In this document: positions 1-5,413 of the stretch, one piece after another
How the letters are laid out: every line of letters begins with the position of its first letter
Position numbering within the stretch: the first letter of the stretch is position 1
Assembly: GCA_021792885.1 (NCBI GenBank)
Contig: JAJYTV010000132.1
Span: 1-5,854, forward strand
Source of the DNA: Bacillota bacterium
GTDB lineage: Bacteria > Bacillota > Sulfobacillia > JAJZYS01 > JAJYTV01
Reading direction: 5' to 3'
DNA length: 5,854 nt
Position numbers and translations under genes: made by a program
Notes under the pieces: model-generated
Databases searched by the model: none
Seen by the model: only the letters and a program-made list of their open reading frames with translations
What the model was told of the DNA's origin: nothing

Positions 1-596
1 CCTGGCAGCTTTCCGGGATGTTCGCGCAAGTCCCCTACGCCGCCCGGCGCACGGCGTACTGGCAAACCGCGCTGCTCGCCGCTGCGGCACTCCTGGGCGC
101 TGCGCTCTACGCGCTCGGCGCACAGAGCCTGTCCGCGCTTCCCCTCGCCGCAGCCCTCCTGCTCTGGGCAGGAGGGACGGCGCGCGCCGCGGGCCAGAAA
201 CGACCTGCCGCAGGCCCCTCTCCGTCTCGCCTCGCCGCGCTGCTCGTCCCGTGGCAGCTCGCGCTCGCCGCCTGCGCGCTCGCCCTGGGACTCCCGGGAC
301 CTGCGCTTCTCCTCGCGGCGTTCGCCGTCGCGATCGCGGAATTCGGCTTCCTCGAGCGCATCCTGCCGTTCCTCGTCTGGCAGGCGCGCATGCAGCCGGG
401 CGTCCGCGGCGGGGGCTCCGTGCCGAAGCTTCCCGAGATCCTCCCGCCCCGACTCGGCCTGCCGCTCCTCTACGCCCTTGTATTGCTCGTCGGGTCAGCC
501 GCCCTCGGCATCCCCGGTGCCTTGCGCGCCGCCGGCCTCGTGCTCGCGTCGCTCTCCCTGCGCCTCCTTCTCGCGCTGCGCCGGCTGCGCGCCTAG
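1..596 (+). CDS. C-terminal part of a polytopic membrane protein (5' end outside the window)
   Basis: The frame is open from the left edge, and the first in-window ATG (18) has no Shine-Dalgarno at a usable distance, so the gene very likely begins upstream. About 197 residues are visible. Counting from the ATG at 18, Ala/Leu-rich membrane segments lie near residues 15-33, 37-52, 74-112 (probably two), 147-165 and 168-185, with a basic C-terminus. The only distinctive stretch is ILPFLVW (about residues 115-121), followed by a basic loop and a VPKLPEIL segment. From memory this recalls the final part of some uncharacterised membrane proteins related to heme-copper oxidase subunit I or NnrS; no haem-ligand histidines fall in the visible part, so this is only a guess. 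The gene is convergent with the ger-corA operon and its TAG stop overlaps the corA stop. That it is a real coding, multi-spanning membrane protein is fairly sure; the function is not. Confidence 0.7.
   Translation, partial: WQLSGMFAQVPYAARRTAYWQTALLAAAALLGAALYALGAQSLSALPLAAALLLWAGGTARAAGQKRPAAGPSPSRLAALLVPWQLALAACALALGLPGPALLLAAFAVAIAEFGFLERILPFLVWQARMQPGVRGGGSVPKLPEILPPRLGLPLLYALVLLVGSAALGIPGALRAAGLVLASLSLRLLLALRRLRA
593..596. other. Shared CTAG palindrome: stop codons of two convergent genes
   Basis: The palindrome CTAG supplies the TAG stop of the plus-strand membrane protein (594-596) and, on the opposite strand, the TAG stop of corA (593-595). The genes therefore overlap tail to tail by 4 bp, with no intergenic room for a conventional terminator. 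Any terminator for either transcript would have to lie inside the other gene, and no hairpin followed by a T tract was seen on either side. Confidence 0.85.
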
Positions 597-1498
597 CGGA
601 TCAGGCGGCGCAGGCGCGCCCAGATCAGGAACGCGGCCGTCAGCACGGCCATCAGGGCGAGCGAGTAGGCGTAGCCGTGCGGCCAGCCGTACTCCGGGAT
701 GCGGAAGTTCATGCCGTAGATCGAGGCGATGAGCGTCGGCGGCAGGAAGAGCAGCGAGACGATCGCCAGCACCTGCATCACCTGGTTGATGTCGTTCGCC
801 TGCACCGAGGAGTAGGCTTCGACGGTCTCCCCGAGCGCCTCGCGCACCGACTCGATCTCCTCGAGGATCGCGGCGATCCGCTCGCGCAGCTCCTGCAGCC
901 GGGCGATCGTGTCCTCGCCCCAGTGCGCCGGGCGCTCGGTCGTGAGCACGGCGAACGCCGCCCGGGCCCGCGCGACGGCGAGCCGGATGCGGAAGGCGTG
1001 GCGGCGCACGCGGTAGGTCGCATGCGACAGCCCGCGCTTGGGGCCGATCAGGACGCGCTCGGAAACCTTCTCCGCCTCTGCGACCGCCGCCTCGCTCTGC
1101 TCGTGGAAGCGCTCGACGAGGTCGTCCCAGAGCAGGAAGAAGAGGTCGAAGGCGTCGTGTGCATCGTCCTTTGCGCGCGCGATCACCCGCTCGACGGACT
1201 GCGCCCCCTCCGGCGCGACGACGTAGAGGGCCGAAGGCACGGAGAGCATCGCGAGCGGCAGAAAGTGCGGCGACGCGCGGCGCGGCAGTTCCACCTCCGT
1301 GGCGCGCACGAGCGCGTAGCCCTCGCGCACGCGCACCTGCGCCCTGCTCTCCCCCGAAAGCACCTGCAGGTCCTCTCCGCGCACGTCGTCCTCGAGGTCC
1401 TGCGCGATCTCTTCCGCCGAACCGGGCGCGAGCCAGACGAGGCGCACGCGCGCGCCGTCCTGCAGCGCGAGTGCGCGGTCGAACAGCTTGCGGCTCAT
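593..1498 (-). CDS. corA: CorA-family magnesium/divalent cation channel, last gene of the ger operon
   Basis: The 301-residue protein has normal CorA size and architecture. A cytoplasmic N-terminal domain (about 1-125) is followed by long charged helices (about 125-235), then two membrane helices at the C-terminus (about 240-260 and 275-294). The signature YGMN is at 261-264, directly after the first membrane helix, with the usual aromatic/Pro loop (FRIPEYGW, 265-272) before the second. The helix before the filter (SVQANDINQVMQVL, 231-244) is also typical. CorA proteins form homopentamers moving Mg2+ (some Co2+, Ni2+ or, in the ZntB branch, Zn2+) across the inner membrane; ion choice cannot be read here. 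The ATG was chosen because it overlaps the upstream permease stop as ATGA (1495-1498). The frame stays open further upstream, but that extension is low-complexity Arg/Gly sequence antisense in style and overlaps the permease. No clear Shine-Dalgarno precedes the ATG, so translation probably depends on coupling. Family assignment is secure; a role in germination is inferred from position only. Confidence 0.93.
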   Translation of the reverse strand: MSRKLFDRALALQDGARVRLVWLAPGSAEEIAQDLEDDVRGEDLQVLSGESRAQVRVREGYALVRATEVELPRRASPHFLPLAMLSVPSALYVVAPEGAQSVERVIARAKDDAHDAFDLFFLLWDDLVERFHEQSEAAVAEAEKVSERVLIGPKRGLSHATYRVRRHAFRIRLAVARARAAFAVLTTERPAHWGEDTIARLQELRERIAAILEEIESVREALGETVEAYSSVQANDINQVMQVLAIVSLLFLPPTLIASIYGMNFRIPEYGWPHGYAYSLALMAVLTAAFLIWARLRRLIR

Positions 1499-2604
1499 CG
1501 CACCGCGGGATCGCGGCGCGCGAGCGCCCCGAGTCCGAGCGCCGCGGCAAGCCAGCCGACCATGACCCCGAACGTCACGGGTCCGAGCAGTCCACGAGCC
1601 ACCGCCTCCCCCTGCACGGTGCTTCCCGCGGCATACGCCGCGGCAAGCACGACCAGAGCGGCGGAGGCGAACGTCCACCAGCCCCTGCCCCGCTCGCTGC
1701 CGACGATCTGGCAGACCGCCTCACCCGCGGCCCAGAGGTGGATCGCGACGTACGAGATGATGATCGCGCTCCACGAGAAGACCACGACGAGGCCGAAGCG
1801 ATCGAGGAAGAAGCTGTGCAGGACGAGCGTCCGCAGCGCGCTCACAACCGGCCACGTCTGGGTCAGCACGTAGTTCGGCCCCACGGTCCCCACGGTCACG
1901 ACGTAGGCGAGCAGCATCAGCACGCCGCTCGCGATCGCGCCGAGTGCGACGTGCGGCAGGCCCCTGCGCCGCGCCACCTGGTACGGCAGCGTCAGCGCCA
2001 GCGCGCCGAAGCCCGCGAGGAGGAAGAAGGAGTCGGCGTCCGCCGTCAGGATGTGGGCAAACGCCAGGTTCGGCCCCGGCAGCACCGTCCGGATCTCTGT
2101 GCCGCGCTGCAGCAGGAGGAGGAAGCTCACGACGGCGAGGGCGGTGAAGCTCGTGAAGAAGACCAGCACGGCCCGCGACAGGCCCTCCAGGCGGTTGCGG
2201 GCGCCCGTCCACGCGCCGACGGCGAGGAGCGAGGTGATCGCGATGCCGGGGAAGAGAGGCATCGCGACGGCCGTCGTCATCTTCTGGTAGGCCGTGAGCG
2301 CACTGTAGGCGACGAACGTCTCGAAGATCGCCGTCACGCCGAGCCAGGGGTAGGCGAGAAGCGGCAGGCGCCAGGTGAAGTAGCGCGCGAGGCCGCGGTC
2401 CGGCAGGCGGTCCGCGCCGCGCGAGAGGAGCGTGGCCCATAGGGTCGCGAGCGCGAGGTCGATCAGCAGCGCGAGGCCGCCGGCCCGCCCGGCGTCCGCG
2501 ACCAGGATGCGCGGCATGTAGAAGATGCCGGTCGCGAACGTCGCGGCGGTCGTGAACACGACGGCCTCGAGCGGCGAGATGCGGCGCCCGTGCTGGCGGA
2601 TCAT
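1495..2604 (-). CDS. gerB: Spore germination protein, GerAB/GerKB-type permease subunit
   Basis: The 369-residue protein matches the roughly 365-residue length of GerB subunits (Spore_permease family, APC superfamily) and shows about ten hydrophobic segments (near 14-33, 43-61, 84-104, 117-133, 144-165, 192-208, 219-240, 268-292, 310-328 and 338-362). Family-like stretches include ISPLEAVVF near the N-terminus, TWPVVSALRTL (250-260) and LDRFGLVVVFSW (267-278), which corresponds to the conserved 'LERFE..(V/I)F.W' region. B subunits sit in the inner spore membrane and carry the germinant pocket; the ligand, commonly an amino acid, cannot be predicted here. The ATG overlaps the GerC stop as ATGA (2601-2604) and has a strong Shine-Dalgarno at 2614-2622. 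A much longer upstream extension of this frame only runs antisense-style out of frame through gerC and was discarded. The stop overlaps the corA start by 4 nt. Family assignment is confident. Confidence 0.94.
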   Translation of the reverse strand: MIRQHGRRISPLEAVVFTTAATFATGIFYMPRILVADAGRAGGLALLIDLALATLWATLLSRGADRLPDRGLARYFTWRLPLLAYPWLGVTAIFETFVAYSALTAYQKMTTAVAMPLFPGIAITSLLAVGAWTGARNRLEGLSRAVLVFFTSFTALAVVSFLLLLQRGTEIRTVLPGPNLAFAHILTADADSFFLLAGFGALALTLPYQVARRRGLPHVALGAIASGVLMLLAYVVTVGTVGPNYVLTQTWPVVSALRTLVLHSFFLDRFGLVVVFSWSAIIISYVAIHLWAAGEAVCQIVGSERGRGWWTFASAALVVLAAAYAAGSTVQGEAVARGLLGPVTFGVMVGWLAAALGLGALARRDPAVR

Positions 2605-3713
2605 ACCGTGATGCCCTCCTCCGGCACGGACACCTTCACGTGGACCGCGACGCTCGCCTTGGAGAACGCCCTGTGCCAGGGACCGAGCGCCTGCACGAGC
2701 TCTGGGTTTTGGGTGTAGAGCGAGGTCGCGAAGCGGAACGGGTCGACGCCCGCGGACTGGGACTTCGCGATCGCGCTGCGCAGGACGCCCTCCACCTGGC
2801 TGGCCGTCGCCTGCGCGATCATCCCGCCCACCTCCTCGGTGATGCGCACCGCCCTCGTCGGCTGGCGCGCGACCTCTCCCGTCAGGTCGACGCTGAGGGA
2901 AAGCCGCAGGCGCCCGCCCTGGTCCACGCCGGCGCGCCGCTCGGAGACCGCGCGCAGGCTGCGCACGACCGTCGTGCCGAGGGGCGTCTGCGCCTGCATC
3001 ACGCCCTTCTGCATCTGGCCCAGCGCCAGCATGATCGCGGCCGACTCCCCCCGGCTGAACTGGACCGCGGGCTGCGCGTCCCGGAACGACGCGACGGTGC
3101 CGATGTCGTACTGGCCGTCCTTCCTCTCGACGACCGGCAGGGTGGCCGTGTGGGCGGGGTCCGCGAGTTCCTTCCCCGCCCGCCACGCCTGCACGCCGAG
3201 CGACGTGGACTGGCAGGTGCGGCAGTTGAAGTGCGTCGAGTAGAACATCGAGGGCAGTTCCTCCTGCGAGGAGGGCGGCGGCAGCATCTTCGCCGCCGCG
3301 GATTTGGTGAAGGCGACCCACTCCGTGTGGTCCACCTCGCCGAGGCGCTGCTCCTCCTGCGCGAGGCGATCGCGCTCGGTGGGCGGCACGTCGAGCGCGA
3401 CGAGGATGATGCGCAGCTGTCCGAGGTAGATGTCGCGGCTCGTGCGGTTCTCGACGAGCGAGATCGCCTCGGCGAGGCTCGGCGCCTGGGCGGACGGGTA
3501 GTAGAAGGAGTTGCCCGCTCCCCCGCCGCCCGCCCCGCCGCCCCCGAGCGACTGCGGGCTCGGGATCTGGAAGGTGTAGAGGAGCTCACCCGGCTTCGAG
3601 CCCTTGTCGGCAGCGATCCCGACGACCAGCGCCCGCGTGTCGATCGAGGTGGCCTGCCCGCACGCCGCGAGCAGCGGCACGAGCGCGAGCGCCAGCGCGA
3701 GAACCCCTCTCAC
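2601..3713 (-). CDS. gerC: Spore germination lipoprotein, Ger(x)C family
   Basis: The 370-residue protein begins with a short lipoprotein signal: hydrophobic residues 4-16 and lipobox LAAC with the lipidated cysteine at 18. Next comes a family-like strand (DTRALVVGIAADKG, 25-38), a glycine-rich insert (57-67), a middle domain containing IGTVASF (204-210), and a C-terminal Ger(x)C domain. That domain has a helix around 292-318, a Trp at 346, and a closing alternating strand (VAVHVKVSV, 355-363). GerC proteins are anchored on the outer face of the inner spore membrane and complete the A-B-C germinant receptor. The GTG start is supported by its 4-nt GTGA overlap with the gerA stop (3710-3713), a GGTGA Shine-Dalgarno 6 nt upstream (3720-3724), and the well-placed signal peptide. 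An unusual HFNCRTC (161-167) forms HxxCxxC in the exported part. Length is normal for the family. Confidence 0.93.
   Translation of the reverse strand: MRGVLALALALVPLLAACGQATSIDTRALVVGIAADKGSKPGELLYTFQIPSPQSLGGGGAGGGGAGNSFYYPSAQAPSLAEAISLVENRTSRDIYLGQLRIILVALDVPPTERDRLAQEEQRLGEVDHTEWVAFTKSAAAKMLPPPSSQEELPSMFYSTHFNCRTCQSTSLGVQAWRAGKELADPAHTATLPVVERKDGQYDIGTVASFRDAQPAVQFSRGESAAIMLALGQMQKGVMQAQTPLGTTVVRSLRAVSERRAGVDQGGRLRLSLSVDLTGEVARQPTRAVRITEEVGGMIAQATASQVEGVLRSAIAKSQSAGVDPFRFATSLYTQNPELVQALGPWHRAFSKASVAVHVKVSVPEEGITV
2614..2622 (-). promoter_or_regulatory. Ribosome binding site of the GerB-type gene, inside the end of gerC
   Basis: GGAGGAGGG lies 9 nt before the ATG at 2604 and within the last gerC codons. 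It contains a full AGGAGG core. It is the clearest Shine-Dalgarno in the operon and fixes the permease start at the ATGA overlap. Confidence 0.75.
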
Positions 3714-5299
3714 CGCTGGTCACCGCGCGGATGGCGGGTCGCCAGCCGGTGCAGCGTGCGCGTGATCTTGGGAAGGAAGCCATGGGGCTGGTCGGAGGGG
3801 CTCAGCGCGCGCATCGGCAGGCGCACGACGCTGTCGCGCACGTCGGTGGCGGTCGCCGGCACGAGCGGCGCGAGGTAGGGAATCCCGCCCACCTCGAGCG
3901 AGCCGAGGGCGTTCAGGATGACGAAGGTGAGGACGAGGATCCCGAGGATCCCCCAGACCGCCGCGATCGCGGCCATCGGCCACATCAGGATGCGCCACAC
4001 CGACGTGATCTCGAAGGACGGCGCGGTGAACGCGGCGACCGCGGTGATGGTGCCGACGACGATCATCAGGTCGGAGATGAGACCCGCCTTGACGAGCGCC
4101 GTGCCGACCACGATGGCGCCCACGGTGCCGAGGGTCGAACTCATCTGGGCGGGCATCCGCAGGGCCGCCTCGCGCAGGAGCTCGATGATCAGGAACATCA
4201 GGAAGACCTCGACGAGCGGCGAGAACGGCACGCCTTCGCGCGACCCGGCGACGACGATCGCAAGCCGCGTCGGGAGGAGGTCCGGGTTGATCGTCGTCAC
4301 CGCGACGTAGAGCGCCGGCAGGTAGAGCGAGATGAGGGCGGCCGAGGTCCGGATCAGCCGGATGTAGCTGGCCTCCCAGAAGTTCATCATGTAGTCCTGC
4401 ATCGTCCGGTAGAAGTCGCCGAGTGTCGAGGGGTAGATCGCCGCGGTCGGGTCCCCGTGCATCATGATCAGGACCCGCCCCTCGAGCAGCGCCCGGGCCG
4501 CCTCGTCGACGCGCGCGGTCATGCGCACCTGCGGGAAGACGGAGAAGGGGCGCTCCTCGAGCATGCCCGTCAGCGAGGAGACGAGCTGCAGGTCCTTCGG
4601 CTGCGTCTGCCGGACCTTCTCCTTGACGAAGGTCGCGACCGAGGGGCTCACCTGCCCGTCGACGTACATCACCGCCACCTCGGTACGCGTCTGCTTGCCC
4701 ACCTGGTGGTGGAAGACCTTGAACTGATGGGTGCGCACCCGGTCGCGCAAGAGCGCCAGGTTGCTTTTCAAATCCTCGATGAAGCCGATCTGCGGGCCGC
4801 GCACCGAAGTCTCGTTCGACGGGGCGCTCGGCGAGCGCACCGGAATCTTCTTCTGGTCGATCGCCATGGCGCCGGGGACGCCGTCGATGAAGAGCAAGGC
4901 ATGCCCGTCCTCGTAGTGCGCCTCCACCTCTTGCCACGTCTTGATCGGCGTCGTGGAGAGCGCCGGCAGCATGCCTTGGGAGATCTCCTGCATCGTGCGG
5001 GGCGGCGGGCCGCTCTCGGCCATCAGCGGCAGCAGGATGTCGCGCTGGACCTCGCTGCGCTGCACGACTCCCCCCTCGAGGAGCAGGAGGGCCTGCCGGC
5101 CGAACGCGCGCAGCTTGCGCGCCACCGTCGGGTAGGAGTCGAGGTAGAGGGCCTTCAGGCGCTGCTCGCTCGTCTCGATCTGCGCCCCGATCTCGTCGCG
5201 CAGCCCCACCTGCAGCATCGACGTGAGCAGACCCACGAGGCGTCCCCCGCGGCTTTGGATCTCACCGATCGCATCCAGCGTCTCGCCCGTCGCGCGCAC
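3710..5299 (-). CDS. gerA: Spore germination protein, GerA-type receptor subunit
   Basis: The 529-residue protein has the GerA layout: a soluble N-terminal half (1-310), then four or five membrane segments (about 316-335, 362-376, 387-406, 409-426, 445-465) and a short soluble tail. Family-like motifs, in order, are LLEGGVVQ (73-80), RGPQIGFIEDL (167-177), LLEGRV (271-276), DYMMNF (302-307), LPALYVAVTT (327-336), LLPTRL (341-346), SREGVPF (353-359), ELLREAALRMP (373-383), GTVGAIVVG (391-399), FTAPS (424-428) and PYLAP (474-478). GerA subunits are inner-membrane components of the germinant receptor and are thought to conduct ions once germinant binds. It is first in the operon; its stop overlaps the GerC start by 4 nt. 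Start choice is uncertain: the GTG at 5299 comes one codon after an in-frame TAG, with AGGGGG abutting it too closely for normal initiation. A second GTG at 5236 (508 residues) has GGGGGA at 5243-5248, 6 nt upstream. Either start keeps all recognised motifs. Some usual motifs are altered (see findings). Confidence 0.94.
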   Translation of the reverse strand: MRATGETLDAIGEIQSRGGRLVGLLTSMLQVGLRDEIGAQIETSEQRLKALYLDSYPTVARKLRAFGRQALLLLEGGVVQRSEVQRDILLPLMAESGPPPRTMQEISQGMLPALSTTPIKTWQEVEAHYEDGHALLFIDGVPGAMAIDQKKIPVRSPSAPSNETSVRGPQIGFIEDLKSNLALLRDRVRTHQFKVFHHQVGKQTRTEVAVMYVDGQVSPSVATFVKEKVRQTQPKDLQLVSSLTGMLEERPFSVFPQVRMTARVDEAARALLEGRVLIMMHGDPTAAIYPSTLGDFYRTMQDYMMNFWEASYIRLIRTSAALISLYLPALYVAVTTINPDLLPTRLAIVVAGSREGVPFSPLVEVFLMFLIIELLREAALRMPAQMSSTLGTVGAIVVGTALVKAGLISDLMIVVGTITAVAAFTAPSFEITSVWRILMWPMAAIAAVWGILGILVLTFVILNALGSLEVGGIPYLAPLVPATATDVRDSVVRLPMRALSPSDQPHGFLPKITRTLHRLATRHPRGDQR

Positions 5300-5314
5300 C
5301 CCCTAAGGTAGCCT

Positions 5315-5375
5315 TGGAAGCGGCGCACCCCTTCTATGCGTCGCGCACGTGCGGCTCGTGTATGCTGGAAGCGGC
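5315..5375. repeat. Pair of 10-bp direct repeats TGGAAGCGGC flanking a palindrome
   Basis: TGGAAGCGGC occurs exactly at 5315-5324 and 5366-5375, 51 bp start to start and roughly equidistant from the palindrome at 5344-5353. An 8-mer GCGCACCC also occurs three times nearby (5294-5301, 5323-5330, 5388-5395), the first overlapping the GerA start. The identities are read directly from the sequence; a regulatory role is speculative. Confidence 0.4.
5344..5353. repeat. 10-bp perfect palindrome CGCACGTGCG in the divergent promoter region
   Basis: The sequence is perfectly self-complementary with a CACGTG core and lies near the middle of the intergenic region, where a dimeric regulator controlling both genes could bind. 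In sequence this GC-rich such palindromes arise by chance fairly often, so the functional claim is weak. Confidence 0.35.
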
Positions 5376-5400
5376 CACTCGTCCCGAGCGCACCCTACGA

Positions 5401-5406
5401 AAGGAG
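5401..5406 (+). promoter_or_regulatory. Ribosome binding site of the M42 peptidase gene, fixing a TTG start
   Basis: AAGGAG (AAAGGAG with the preceding base) is followed after 7 nt by TTG at 5414-5416. This near-consensus Shine-Dalgarno, and the lack of a better in-frame start close by, is why the gene is called from a TTG codon. Confidence 0.75.
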
Positions 5407-5413
5407 CATCCCC

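Larger units (their letters stand above)
5300..5413. promoter_or_regulatory. Divergent intergenic region between the ger operon and the M42 peptidase gene
   Basis: This is the only non-coding stretch in the window and must drive the ger operon leftward and the peptidase gene rightward. No confident promoter is visible. On the minus strand CATAGAA (5338-5332) matches 5 of 7 positions of the forespore sigma-G -10 consensus CATAHTA and would give a short leader to the GTG at 5299, but no acceptable -35 sits 17-18 nt upstream. On the plus strand TATGCT (5361-5366) is a weak -10 candidate, also without a matching -35. The region is somewhat less GC-rich than the genes and contains short repeats and a palindrome that could be operators. 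Forespore (sigma-G) control is expected from ger operons in Bacillus and is inference here. Confidence 0.5.

Noticed and set aside
571..592. GC-rich imperfect inverted repeat just before the CTAG, considered as a terminator
   Set aside because: The arms match only in part, it lies inside coding sequence and no T tract follows on either strand.
495..1550. A 351-codon minus-strand frame overlapping corA in another frame
   Set aside because: Arg/Ala/Gly-rich with no motif; corA in the neighbouring frame has the YGMN signature and normal length.
1499..1678. 60-residue N-terminal extension of CorA
   Set aside because: Arg/Gly-rich and overlapping the permease coding sequence; the ATGA overlap start at 1498 gives a standard-size CorA.
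251..1873. A 540-codon plus-strand frame running through the membrane protein gene, corA and the permease gene
   Set aside because: It overlaps three better-supported genes, is Arg/Ala/Pro-rich and has no recognisable domain.
1159..2442. A 427-codon plus-strand frame antisense to the permease gene and the start of corA
   Set aside because: Low-complexity Arg/Glu/Asp/Ala sequence with no motif; a GC-rich antisense shadow.
2605..3321. N-terminal extension of the GerB-type permease (239 extra residues)
   Set aside because: The extension is out-of-frame gerC sequence with Gly/Arg/Ala-rich composition. The ATG at 2604 has a strong Shine-Dalgarno and gives the normal family length.
2640..3878. 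A 412-codon plus-strand frame antisense to GerC and the end of GerA
   Set aside because: The Arg/Leu/Asp-rich composition lacks any motif and it straddles two well-supported opposite-strand genes.
3731..5311. A 526-codon open frame on the plus strand, fully antisense to the GerA gene
   Set aside because: Its product is dominated by Arg, His, Asp, Glu and Gly with no domain-like pattern, as expected for the complement of a GC-rich gene. The minus-strand frame has clear family motifs.
5332..5338. Sigma-G-type -10 (CATAGAA on the minus strand) as a firm promoter call
   Set aside because: Two mismatches to the consensus and no -35 at the proper spacing; kept only as a mention in the intergenic entry.
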